NCBI GenBank assembly: GCA_963843085.1
Contig: CAWJJG010000005.1
Coordinates: forward strand, 1 to 64,000
Source of the DNA: DASUPK01 sp963843085
Lineage (GTDB): Bacteria > Actinomycetota > Thermoleophilia > Solirubrobacterales > 70-9
Reading direction: 5' to 3'
Length of the DNA: 64,000 bases
Made by a program: the position numbers and the translations under genes. This document shows positions 45,849 through 54,010 of this stretch, piece by piece (the first letter of the stretch is position 1; each line of letters starts with the position of its first letter). The notes below the pieces were generated by a model. It was not told where the DNA came from and did no database searches. It saw only the letters and a program-made list of their open reading frames with translations.

Positions 45849-46796
45849 ATGACGGAGGAGATTTCCCTCGGCTACGAGGAGATCGAGCTGCACGGCCACA
45901 AGGTCGGCTTCCAGACGGCCGGCTCCGGCGACGAGCTGATCCTCCTGCTGCACGGGATCACCTCGACCGCGGAGGCCTGGCGTGAGGTCCTGCCGCGCCT
46001 CGCCGAGCGCTACACGATCGTCGCGCCCGACCTGATCGGGCACGGCCGCTCGGCCAAGCCGCGCGGTGACTACTCGCTCGGCGCCTACGCCGCCGGGGTC
46101 CGCGACCTGCTCGCCGTGCTCGGGTACGAGCGCGGCTCGGTGGTCGGCCACTCCTTCGGCGGCGGCATCGCGATGCAGTTCGCCTATCTCTTCCCCGAGT
46201 ACTGCGAGCGGATGGCGCTGATCGCCTCCGGCGGCCTCGGCAAGGAGGTTCATCCCCTACTCCGCGCCGCGACCCTTCCCGGATCGGAATGGGTGCTGCC
46301 GCTGATGGCTCGCGAGTGGTCGGTGAAGGCCGGCGACGCAGTCCGGTCGGTGGCGGCCAAGGCCGGAATCGAGGCCGGGCCCGACATCGCCGAATTCGCC
46401 CGCGGCTACGCCTCGCTGGTCGAGGAGGGCGCGTCAGAGGCGTTCGTCCACACGATGCGCAGCGTGATCGACCACGACGGCCAGCGCGTCTCGGCGCTCG
46501 ACCGCCTCTACCTCGCCGACCAGCTTCCCACTCTGATCATCTGGGGCGACAGCGACCCGGTGATTCCGGTCGAGCACGGCCGGAACGCGCATCGGATCGT
46601 CGCCCACAGCCGCTACGTCGAACTAGAGGGCTCAGGCCATTGGCCGATGCTCGACGCTCCGGACCGGATCGTCCAGGAGCTGACCGAATTCATGGAGGAG
46701 ACAGAGCCGTTCCAGTGGTCCCTGGAGACGGTGCGCGACCGCCTGCGGCGCGGGCCCCAGCCCGCCCCTGAGTCGGTCGCCGCCGGGACCTCATAA
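45849..46796 (+). CDS. Alpha/beta hydrolase
   Basis: About 315 residues from ATG 45849 (a GTG at 45831 is also in frame; GGTAGG sits before the ATG). LILLLHGITSTAEAWREVLP gives the oxyanion-hole HG, SVVGHSFGGGIAMQFAYLF the nucleophile elbow G-H-S-F-G-G, LPTLIIWGDSDPVIPVEHGR the acid, and LEGSGHWPMLDAPDRIVQEL the catalytic His. Complete triad Ser/Asp/His. A soluble esterase or lipase-like enzyme. It begins about 20 bp after the acyl-CoA dehydrogenase stop and is followed by a membrane protein and an acyltransferase, suggesting lipid turnover. Confidence 0.9.
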   Translation: MTEEISLGYEEIELHGHKVGFQTAGSGDELILLLHGITSTAEAWREVLPRLAERYTIVAPDLIGHGRSAKPRGDYSLGAYAAGVRDLLAVLGYERGSVVGHSFGGGIAMQFAYLFPEYCERMALIASGGLGKEVHPLLRAATLPGSEWVLPLMAREWSVKAGDAVRSVAAKAGIEAGPDIAEFARGYASLVEEGASEAFVHTMRSVIDHDGQRVSALDRLYLADQLPTLIIWGDSDPVIPVEHGRNAHRIVAHSRYVELEGSGHWPMLDAPDRIVQELTEFMEETEPFQWSLETVRDRLRRGPQPAPESVAAGTS

Positions 46797-46807
46797 AGGA
46801 GGCAGCG

Positions 46808-48673
46808 ATGCTCGCGTCAACTCTGCTCGGGGCGAGCGATCCACCCGCGGGAGGGGCCGCCATCTCCGACGTGATCTACGCGACCGCCGGCGCGATGGTG
46901 GCCACGGTCCTGCTCTTCGGCCCGATCCTGCTCTACAAGCGCGGTCGCTTCCCGGCCCTCGGGCGCCTCGCGGATCTCGAGGCGCGGGGGACGAACCTCC
47001 CCGGCTGGGCATCGCTCCCCGGCAGCTTCCTCGGCGTCACCCTGCTGATCGCGGTCTTCGGGATGTACTGGGACATCTCCCTGCACATCGACCAGGGCCG
47101 CGACCCGGGGCCGCTCGCCAACCCCGCCCACTACTTCATCCTCGCCGGGCTCTTCGGCGTGCTGCTCGCGGGGGTGCTCGGACTCGCGCTCTCCAATAAG
47201 CCGACCCGCACCTCGTTCGAGATCGCGCCCGGCTGGCACGCGCCGATCGGCGCGCTGATGATCGCGATCTGCGGCGCGAGCTCGCTGGCCGCCTTCCCCC
47301 TCGACGACATGTGGCACCGGATCTTCGGCCAGGACGTGACCCTCTGGGGCCCGACCCACCTGATGCTGATCGGCGGCGCCTCCCTCTCGGTACTCGGCGC
47401 CTGGGCCCTCCACGTGGAGGGCGATGAGGAGCGCAAGGCCGCCGGGCGCGAGCTCCGCATCTGGACCCGCGTCCGTGAGCTGACCCTCGCCGGCGCCTTC
47501 CTGGTCGCGATGTCCACCTTCCAGGGCGAGTTCGACTTCGGCGTGCCGCAGTTCGCGCTCGCCCTCCACCCCACCCTGATCATGCTGGCCGCCGGGATCG
47601 CCCTGGTCGCCGCGCGGATCCGGATCGGCCGCGGCGGCGCGATCGGCGCACTCGTCGGCTACCTCGCGATCCGCGGCCTGCTCGCCTTCCTGGTCGGGCC
47701 GCTCTTCGGCGAGATCACGCCCCACTTCCCGCCCTACGTCGCCGAGGCCCTCGTTGTCGAGCTGGTCGGCTTCGCCTATCTGCGCGGCCGCGACGCCGCC
47801 GAGCGCCCGATCACCTTCGGTGCTCTCGCCGGCCTCGGCATCGGCACGATCGGCCTCGCCGCCGAGTGGGGCTGGTCGCACGTCTGGGTCGTCAATCCCT
47901 GGCCCGCCTCCCTCTTCCCCGAGGGAGCGATCGTGGGCCTGATCGCTGCCATCGCCGGAGGCGTGATCGGCGGATTCATCGGCAGGGCGCTGACCCCGGC
48001 GGTCGATCGCACGGAGCGGGTGCCTCGACCCGCCCTTGCGGTCGCCGCCGTGGCGGCGGTCGGCGCCGTCGCGTTCCTGATCCCGGTGAACGCCGGGGCG
48101 CACGCCACCGCGACGTTCAACCTGAACGTGCAGAACACGCCCGACGGCCGCGAGGCGACCGGCACCTTCCGGCTCGATCCACCGGACGCCGCCAAGGGCG
48201 CATACTGGTTCAACGTGACCAGCTGGCAGGGCAAGGATGGCCCCGCGCACATCGACACTCCCGATCAAATCGGCCCAGGCCTCTACCGGATCACCAACCC
48301 GATTCACGTCGACGGGACCTGGAAGACGACGCTGCGCCTGCACCACGGGCGCCAGCTCGCAGGGCTGCCGATCTTCATGCCCGCCGATCCGGCGATCCCG
48401 GTGGGCCAGATCCCGGTCGCCTCGCACATGACCCGCAGCTTCCAGCTCGACCACTCCCTGCTCCAGCGCGAGCAGAAGAAGGGCGTGCCCGCGTTCCTGA
48501 CCCTAGCCGCCTACCTCGGCGTGGGCGGGATCTCGTTCGCGCTGATCTTCGTGGTCGGTTGGGGCCTCTCCCGGCTGGAGCGCTTCGGCGGCAAGCCGAC
48601 GCGCGGCACGCGGAAGCCCGCGGCCACCCGCGAGCCCAAGCGCAAGACCCGCACCCGACCGGCGACGGCCTGA
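46808..48673 (+). CDS. Polytopic membrane protein with extracellular C-terminal domain
   Basis: 621 residues, strong ribosome site (AAAGGAGGCAGCG). About ten hydrophobic segments between residues 20 and 420, e.g. ATAGAMVATVLLFGPILLY, YFILAGLFGVLLAGVLGLAL, HPTLIMLAAGIALVAARIR, SLFPEGAIVGLIAAIAGGVI, then a last helix and, from about 425, a beta-rich domain (ATATFNLNVQNTPDGREATG, NVTSWQGKDGPAHIDTPDQI) and a final helix (AYLGVGGISFALIFVVGWGL) with a very basic cytoplasmic tail (KPAATREPKRKTRTRPATA). No family name. It overlaps the acyltransferase start by one base (TGATG). Confidence 0.75.
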   Translation: MLASTLLGASDPPAGGAAISDVIYATAGAMVATVLLFGPILLYKRGRFPALGRLADLEARGTNLPGWASLPGSFLGVTLLIAVFGMYWDISLHIDQGRDPGPLANPAHYFILAGLFGVLLAGVLGLALSNKPTRTSFEIAPGWHAPIGALMIAICGASSLAAFPLDDMWHRIFGQDVTLWGPTHLMLIGGASLSVLGAWALHVEGDEERKAAGRELRIWTRVRELTLAGAFLVAMSTFQGEFDFGVPQFALALHPTLIMLAAGIALVAARIRIGRGGAIGALVGYLAIRGLLAFLVGPLFGEITPHFPPYVAEALVVELVGFAYLRGRDAAERPITFGALAGLGIGTIGLAAEWGWSHVWVVNPWPASLFPEGAIVGLIAAIAGGVIGGFIGRALTPAVDRTERVPRPALAVAAVAAVGAVAFLIPVNAGAHATATFNLNVQNTPDGREATGTFRLDPPDAAKGAYWFNVTSWQGKDGPAHIDTPDQIGPGLYRITNPIHVDGTWKTTLRLHHGRQLAGLPIFMPADPAIPVGQIPVASHMTRSFQLDHSLLQREQKKGVPAFLTLAAYLGVGGISFALIFVVGWGLSRLERFGGKPTRGTRKPAATREPKRKTRTRPATA

Positions 48674-49512
48674 TGGGCGTTCGCGATCGGATGAAGGATC
48701 TGGTCACCAACCGGATCCCGACTGCCGATCTCGACGACCGGGATCCGGACTACATCCGCGAGCAGCTCCCGGGATTGTGGGTGCTCGCTTCGTTCTACTT
48801 CCGCGCCGACGTGCGCGGGCTGGACCGGATCCCGGCCGAGGGGCCGGTGCTGCTGGTCGGCAACCACTCCGGCGGCAACGTCACCCCGGACACGATGGTC
48901 TTCACCCTCGCCTACTACGCCCACTTCGGCGTCGAGCGGGGCCTGCATCCCCTCGTCCACAACCTGGTGCTGGCGATGCCGCTGCCCTGGTCGCTCGCCA
49001 AGTTCGGCTGCGTGGCGGCCTCGCCGGACAACGCGCGCCTCGCCCTCGAGCGGGACCGGGCCGTGCTGGTCTACCCGGGCGGCGACTGGGAGGTCCACCG
49101 CCCCTCCTGGCAGGAGAACCGCGTCGACTTCGCCGGGCGCAAGGGCTGGGCGCGGCTGGCGATCGAGACCGGCGTGCCGGTCGTGCCGCTGGTCGCCGTC
49201 GGCGGGCAGGAGACCGCGATCTTCCTCTCGCGCGGCGAGCGGATCGCGAAGACGCTCCAGCTCGACAAGCTCTTCCGGCTCAAGGTGCTGCCGATCTCGC
49301 TCTCGATCCCCTGGGGGCTCAACATCGGCGACATGCTCGGCCACTGGCCCCTGCCGGCGAAGCTCACGGTCGAGGCGATGGAGCCGATCCAGATCAAGGA
49401 GACCTTTGGCTCGAATCCGGACGCCGACGAGGTCTACGAGCACATCACCGGGGTGATGCAGGCGAAGCTCGACGAGCTCTCCGCCGAGCGGCGCCTGCCG
49501 CTGATCGGCTGA
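48673..49512 (+). CDS. Lysophospholipid acyltransferase-like (PlsC/LPLAT) protein
   Basis: 279 residues. VLLVGNHSGGNVTPDTMVFT gives a N-H-S-G-G-x-x-x-x-D version of the catalytic H-x4-D motif; VAASPDNARLALERDRAVLV is block II, YPGGDWEVHRPSWQENRVDF the E/G motif, and GVPVVPLVAVGGQETAIFLS the fourth block. This pattern is found in diacylglycerol or glycerophosphate acyltransferases in actinobacteria. No transmembrane helix is convincing, so it is a membrane-surface enzyme. ATG 48673 overlaps the previous stop. Confidence 0.82.
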   Translation: MGVRDRMKDLVTNRIPTADLDDRDPDYIREQLPGLWVLASFYFRADVRGLDRIPAEGPVLLVGNHSGGNVTPDTMVFTLAYYAHFGVERGLHPLVHNLVLAMPLPWSLAKFGCVAASPDNARLALERDRAVLVYPGGDWEVHRPSWQENRVDFAGRKGWARLAIETGVPVVPLVAVGGQETAIFLSRGERIAKTLQLDKLFRLKVLPISLSIPWGLNIGDMLGHWPLPAKLTVEAMEPIQIKETFGSNPDADEVYEHITGVMQAKLDELSAERRLPLIG

Positions 49513-49517
49513 GCGAG

Positions 49518-49958
49518 ATGCACATCGAGGAGAGCATCGAGATCGCCGCACCCCGCGAGGAGGTGTGGAAGCTCATCTCCCAGCCCGAGCACTACGAGTC
49601 GTTCATGTTCGGCTCGCAGTGGGCGGAGGTGCCGGGCGAGCCGACCAGCGGGCCGCGGGCGCGCTTTCACATCTCGATCGAGGTGCGCTCGATCGACATC
49701 GGAGGCGTGGTCGAGGTGGTCGAGTGGGACCCGCCCCACGAGTTCACCTGGACCTCGATCACCGGGATCGACCAGCGCGGCCGCTGGATCCTGCGCGACT
49801 GCCCCACCGGGACGAGGGCGACGATCCGCGCCAGCTACCAGGTGCCCGGGGGGATCCTGGCGCTGGTCGCGAGCGAGCTCTCGAAGCCGTTGATCCGCCG
49901 AGACCTGCGCCGTTCGCTCGCGACGCTCAAGGAAACCGTGGAAGGAGGCTCCACATGA
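49518..49958 (+). CDS. SRPBCC-fold (START/polyketide cyclase-like) protein
   Basis: 146 residues. MHIEESIEIAAPREEVWKLI and HYESFMFGSQWAEV, then FHISIEVRSIDIGGVVEVVE and HEFTWTSITGIDQRGRWILR follow the SRPBCC layout: first strand with A-P-R-E-E-V-W helix, W-D-P-P-H/R-E-F turn (VEWDPPHEFTWTS), and a final long helix (RRDLRRSLATLKETVEG). It binds a hydrophobic ligand, which fits the lipid context. The end overlaps the next ORF by 4 bp. Confidence 0.85.
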   Translation: MHIEESIEIAAPREEVWKLISQPEHYESFMFGSQWAEVPGEPTSGPRARFHISIEVRSIDIGGVVEVVEWDPPHEFTWTSITGIDQRGRWILRDCPTGTRATIRASYQVPGGILALVASELSKPLIRRDLRRSLATLKETVEGGST

Positions 49959-50083
49959 CCCCGTTCATCCCCCTCGCTCACGCCGGCCACATCCTGGCCG
50001 ACGCCGCGATCTTCGGAGTGCCGGTCGGCTCGGTGCTGCTGACGATCTGGGCGCTCAACCGCTGGGGCCAGAAGGACCAGTAG
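49955..50083 (+). CDS. 42-residue membrane peptide
   Basis: ATG 49955 (GGAGG 10 bases upstream; ATGA overlap with the SRPBCC stop). The product is PFIPLAHAGHILADAAIFGV followed by PVGSVLLTIWALNRWGQKDQ: one hydrophobic helix with a short polar tail. Perfect operon spacing supports translation. Unknown role; a small membrane subunit is plausible. Confidence 0.6.
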   Translation: MTPFIPLAHAGHILADAAIFGVPVGSVLLTIWALNRWGQKDQ

Positions 50084-50090
50084 CCCCGGC

Positions 50091-51782
50091 CTAGCCGACC
50101 CGCCGGGCGGCGCGGATGTGGCCGCTGTATCCGTCCGCGGACCAGTCGAGCACCAGCTTCAGATGGCCGCCGCGGTGGGCCACCACGCGGGCGGCACCCG
50201 GGAGCCGGAACCGGAGCGAGCGGCTCTTCCCCGCGCCGAGCGCCAGGTGGACCGCCGGCAGCTTCACCGACGTGTGGCGTCCCCGAATGACCGCTCGGGC
50301 GCGCAGCCGGCAGCGCGAGTCGCTGTGGCACGACGCATCGCCCACGGCGAGCCCTCGGCGATGCGTGCTGAGGGCATCGCTCCAGTGGAAGCTGACGAGC
50401 CCCTTGGCCTTCGGACCGCCGACACCGGTGAGCGAGGCCGTCAGCGGACCGCCGTCCCCGAGCAGACGAAGCCGAGCCGTCCGTGACCCTCGGGCATCCG
50501 GCGCGAAGCGAACCTGGACCGAGCAGCTCGCGCCGGGATCCAGCGTGACGTCTGTGCACTCGTCCCCCGCGAGCCTGAACTGGTCTGCATCTCCGCCGAC
50601 GATGGAGGCGCCGCTCATCCGCAGCGGGGTGTCGCCGTCGTTCTTGAGCTCAAAGTCCTGCGCGCGGCTGGTCGCGCCCACCGGCAGCCGGCCGAAGTCG
50701 TGGCCGTCGGGGGTCAGGGAGGTGCGCGGGTCGACCCCCTCGCCGGTCAGCCGCATCTGGAAGGGATCGTCCTGCCCGCCTACGAAGGTGAGCGTCGCGG
50801 CCTTCGGCCCGGAGCTGTCAGGACGGAAGCGCACCTCGGCGGTGCAGCTCTCCGACGGATCGATCGGCGTGCCGTTGCAGTCCTCGTGCAGAACCTTGAA
50901 GCTGTCGATGTCGCCGCCGGAGACGATGGCGACGAAGAAGCCGCCCGGGAGGTTCCCGTTGTTGGTCAGCGTGATGGTGCGGGTCACCCCCGAGCCGCCG
51001 ACGCCAGCTGAGCCGAAGTCCGCGGGATCGGGTGAGGCGCCGAAGACGGAGTTGCCGCCCTCGCCGCTCAGATCGGCGGTGAACGAGACCCCGTTGACCA
51101 TCGCGCGGGCCTGCGCCGAGTAGGCGATCGTCTGGTTCGGCCCGAAGTTAACCTGCACGTTGCAGGTGTCCTGCGGCGCCAGCGTCCTGCCCCAGCAGTC
51201 GCTGTTCCCGATCCAGAACGGGTTCTGACCCGACGTGACGATGTCCAGCGAGTTGACCTGGACGGAGGCGTCGCCGCTGTTGCGAAGCACGAGGTTGGCC
51301 TGGACGCCGCCGTTGTTGATCTGCTGCAGGCCGAAGTCGTAGCTGTCCGGCTCGAAGCTGAGCTCGGGAGGCACGCCGGTCCCGACGAGCGGCGCGGTCA
51401 CGTCCGGGTTCGGGGCGTCGGAGCTGACGTGCAGCGTCGCGTTCCGGGTCCCCTCGCCGTGCGGCCAGAAGTTGACGTTTACGGAGCAGGCGGTATCGGG
51501 CTTGAGCTCGCCGCCGCAGTCGTTGTTCTGGTTGAAGTCGCCGGCCTCCGAGCCGTCGATCCAGACGTTGCCGATCCAGACCGACTCATCGCCGGTGTTC
51601 TTCACCTCGACCTGCTGCTGGCCGCCCGGGTATTCGACGGTGGTGGCGGGGAAGTCGAGCTGGGCGGGAGTGAGGCCGAGTTCGCCGGCGGCCTGAGCCG
51701 CGGCAGGTGCGACGGTCAGCGCCGTCGCCAGCGCGGCCGTGGCGAGGACGAGACGGATGAGGTGAATCCTTGGACGGGACAT
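50091..51782 (-). CDS. Secreted protein with repeated anchor-D (HYDIN/ASPM-SPD-2-like) domains
   Basis: About 563 residues from ATG 51782; the reading to 51872 adds a non-signal N-terminus. A signal peptide (IRLVLATAALATALTVAPAA) is followed by at least four repeats of ~100 residues, each with a LDFPATTVEYPGGQQQVEVK / YDFGLQQINNGGVQANLVLR / DFGSAGVGGSGVTRTITLTN / DFGRLPVGATSRAQDFELKN pattern, then the 'x-x-x-x-D-C-x-G-x-x-L-x-P-x-x-x-C-x-V-x-V-x-F' strand (e.g. DECTDVTLDPGASCSVQVRF). That is the Ig-like 'choice-of-anchor D' domain. The C-terminus ends in another beta domain. Cell-surface or secreted adhesin-like protein. Confidence 0.82.
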   Translation of the reverse strand: MSRPRIHLIRLVLATAALATALTVAPAAAQAAGELGLTPAQLDFPATTVEYPGGQQQVEVKNTGDESVWIGNVWIDGSEAGDFNQNNDCGGELKPDTACSVNVNFWPHGEGTRNATLHVSSDAPNPDVTAPLVGTGVPPELSFEPDSYDFGLQQINNGGVQANLVLRNSGDASVQVNSLDIVTSGQNPFWIGNSDCWGRTLAPQDTCNVQVNFGPNQTIAYSAQARAMVNGVSFTADLSGEGGNSVFGASPDPADFGSAGVGGSGVTRTITLTNNGNLPGGFFVAIVSGGDIDSFKVLHEDCNGTPIDPSESCTAEVRFRPDSSGPKAATLTFVGGQDDPFQMRLTGEGVDPRTSLTPDGHDFGRLPVGATSRAQDFELKNDGDTPLRMSGASIVGGDADQFRLAGDECTDVTLDPGASCSVQVRFAPDARGSRTARLRLLGDGGPLTASLTGVGGPKAKGLVSFHWSDALSTHRRGLAVGDASCHSDSRCRLRARAVIRGRHTSVKLPAVHLALGAGKSRSLRFRLPGAARVVAHRGGHLKLVLDWSADGYSGHIRAARRVG

Positions 51783-51936
51783 GCATGCGCTATCGGCAGC
51801 GAGATCGACACATTGACCCCCCGCGCGATCTGCCAAATAAGCCCAGGCATGAACCTGGGAGATCTCATGCACCCGGCTCTAACTCAGGCCGAGCTCAGGC
51901 CAATCCGCGACTTGAGCTCGGGCGTACCATCAACTG

Positions 51937-52887
51937 ATGGCCACGGCACCGAGGCTGGATCCCACCGAGGTGGCCGAGATCGGCACTCGCCTCAGGGAGA
52001 ACATCGCGCTGGCGGTGAAGGCTCCCGAGCGCGTGGTGCGCGACCTGATCGTGGCCCTGCTCGCCGACGGGCACGTGCTGATCGAGGACGCGCCCGGCGT
52101 CGGCAAGACGGCGCTCGCCCGGGCGCTGGCCCGCTCGCTCGAAGCCGAATACGCGCGGGTGCAGGGAACCTCGGACCTCCTCCCCGCCGACCTGGTCGGC
52201 ACCAACGTCTTCAACCAGCGGACCTCCAGCTTCGAGTTCCACCCCGGGCCGGTCTTCGCCAACGTCGTGCTGGTCGACGAGATCAACCGCGCCTCGCCAA
52301 AGACCCAGTCCGGACTGCTCGAGTGCATGCAGGAGCGGCAGATCACGATCGACGGGACCAAGCACGAGCTCGCGCGGCCGTTCGTCGTGCTCGCGACCCA
52401 GAACCCGGCCGAGTACGAGGGGACCTATCCGCTGCCGGAGGCCGAGCTCGACCGCTTCATGGTGCGGGTGTCGCTCGGCTACCCGTCCGCCGACGCCGAG
52501 GCCACGATGCTCGCCGAGCACGCCGACCGCGATCCGGTCGACGACCTCCGCCCCGTCGCCGACGTCGGGACGGTGCGCGCGGCGCAGGGAGCGCTGGAGG
52601 GCATCGAGGGGACGGAGGCGCTGCGCCAGTACGTGGTCGCCGTCTGCGAGGCGACCCGCGAGGACGAGCGGGTGGAGCTCGGGGCGAGCCCCCGCGCCGG
52701 GCTGATGCTCTTCCGGGCCGCCAAGGCGCTCGCCGCCCTCGAGGCCCGCGACCACGTGCTGCCCGACGACGTCCAGACCCTCGCTCCCTCGGTGCTCTCG
52801 CACCGGCTGCTCCTCTCCTACGAGGTGGACGGCGACCAGCGCGAGACCGTGGTCCGAGAGGCGATCGACAGGGTCCCCGCCCTTTGA
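51937..52887 (+). CDS. MoxR-family AAA+ ATPase
   Basis: 316 residues. VLIEDAPGVGKTALARALAR (Walker A), ANVVLVDEINRASPKTQSGL (Walker B with sensor residues), EGTYPLPEAELDRFMVRVSL (the arginine-finger region; E-x-x-x-P-L-P-E-A-x-x-D-R-F is typical), and FVVLATQNPAEYEG. MoxR chaperones insert metals or assemble partner enzymes; beside a DUF58 protein and a transglutaminase they act on cell-envelope complexes. It is followed 1 bp later by the DUF58 gene. Confidence 0.93.
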   Translation: MATAPRLDPTEVAEIGTRLRENIALAVKAPERVVRDLIVALLADGHVLIEDAPGVGKTALARALARSLEAEYARVQGTSDLLPADLVGTNVFNQRTSSFEFHPGPVFANVVLVDEINRASPKTQSGLLECMQERQITIDGTKHELARPFVVLATQNPAEYEGTYPLPEAELDRFMVRVSLGYPSADAEATMLAEHADRDPVDDLRPVADVGTVRAAQGALEGIEGTEALRQYVVAVCEATREDERVELGASPRAGLMLFRAAKALAALEARDHVLPDDVQTLAPSVLSHRLLLSYEVDGDQRETVVREAIDRVPAL

Positions 52888-52888
52888 G

Positions 52889-54010
52889 ATGAGTTCAGTG
52901 AGGGAGTCCGGTGCGCCCCGGGCGCCGGCAACGGCGGCGCTCGGGGCGTCCCTCATCCTGGTGGGGCTCGGCTTCGGACTCGACGCGGCCCTCGTCTGCG
53001 GGATCGCGCTGCTCCTCCTCGCGGTCGTCGCGGTCGCCTGGGTGGAGCTGGCGACGCGACGCGGCCGGCTCGTCCGCGAGGCCGGGCCGGGGCGGCTCGA
53101 GGAGAGCGAGCCCTACCCGCTGCGGATCGAGCTGCGGCGGACGCTGGTGCCGCCGCCCGGCGGCGAGCTGATCGACCCGCTGCTCGATCGCGTCATCCCG
53201 GTCGGGCCGCGCTGGTCACGGCGGCTCGAGCGCGACGTCTGGCTGGAGCGCCCGGGGAGGCGGAAGCTCGACCCGGCGCGCCTCGTGGTCCGCGACCCGC
53301 TCGGACTCTGGCAGCGCGAGCTCGATTCGGGCCGCTCCGGGGAGCTGGTCGTCCTGCCGCGGATCGACCCCGTGCGCTGGGCGGGCGCGGGCTCGGAGCC
53401 CGCCGGCGGCTCATCCGGGTCGGGTCGTGCGAGCGACGCCACCTCGCGCCGCGGCGGACTTGCTCAATTCGAAGTCGATGGGCTGCGGCCCTACCGGGAG
53501 GGCAGCCCAGCCACCCGCATCCACTGGCCCGCCGTGGCGCGCAGCGGCGAGATGATCGAGCGCCGGCTGATCGCCGGGGGCGAGCCCCGGCCGCTCGTGG
53601 TCTTCGATCCGCGCGGCGGCACGGTGACCCAGCGTGAGCGGGCGATGCGCGCGGCCGCCTCCCTCTGCGTCGAGCTTGCGCGAGCCGGCGGATGCGACCT
53701 GCTCGTGCCGGGCGAGCGACGGGCGCTGTCGATCGACCAGTCGCTGCGGACCTGGCCCGAGGCGCACGTCCGGATCGCGGTCGCGGACCCGCGGTCGGGA
53801 CCGCCGATGCCGAGGGTCGGATCCGGAGCGGCCGTGCTCTGGGTGACCGCCGGGGTCTCGCTTCCCCCGTCGGTGCGCCGCCTGCGGTCGGGGAGCTACC
53901 TCGTCACACCGAAGGGCACCCGCCGCGCCGCCACCTTCCGGGTCTCCGGCTGCTTCGCGTATCCGGCGGCGGGTGAGCGCGGGGCACCGATCAGGAGGGT
54001 CGCCGCGTGA
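52889..54010 (+). CDS. DUF58-domain protein
   Basis: 373 residues. Two helices near the N-terminus (LGASLILVGLGFGLDAALVC, LLLLAVVAVAWVELAT) anchor it, followed by a beta-rich part and GLAQFEVDGLRPYREGSPAT then RIHWPAVARSGEMIERRLIA, the conserved DUF58 block with R-x-Y-x-x-G-D/S-x-x-R-x-I-H-W. A vWA-like C-terminus (PLVVFDPRGGTVTQRE) follows. DUF58 proteins are usually MoxR partners. The stop overlaps the transglutaminase gene start (GTGA). Confidence 0.9.
   Translation: MSSVRESGAPRAPATAALGASLILVGLGFGLDAALVCGIALLLLAVVAVAWVELATRRGRLVREAGPGRLEESEPYPLRIELRRTLVPPPGGELIDPLLDRVIPVGPRWSRRLERDVWLERPGRRKLDPARLVVRDPLGLWQRELDSGRSGELVVLPRIDPVRWAGAGSEPAGGSSGSGRASDATSRRGGLAQFEVDGLRPYREGSPATRIHWPAVARSGEMIERRLIAGGEPRPLVVFDPRGGTVTQRERAMRAAASLCVELARAGGCDLLVPGERRALSIDQSLRTWPEAHVRIAVADPRSGPPMPRVGSGAAVLWVTAGVSLPPSVRRLRSGSYLVTPKGTRRAATFRVSGCFAYPAAGERGAPIRRVAA

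Noticed and set aside
46817..48454. 545-codon minus-strand open frame opposite the polytopic membrane protein
   Set aside because: It is an antisense shadow: residues are mostly Arg, Gly, Glu, Asp with no motif, while the plus frame has clear membrane helices and a strong ribosome site.
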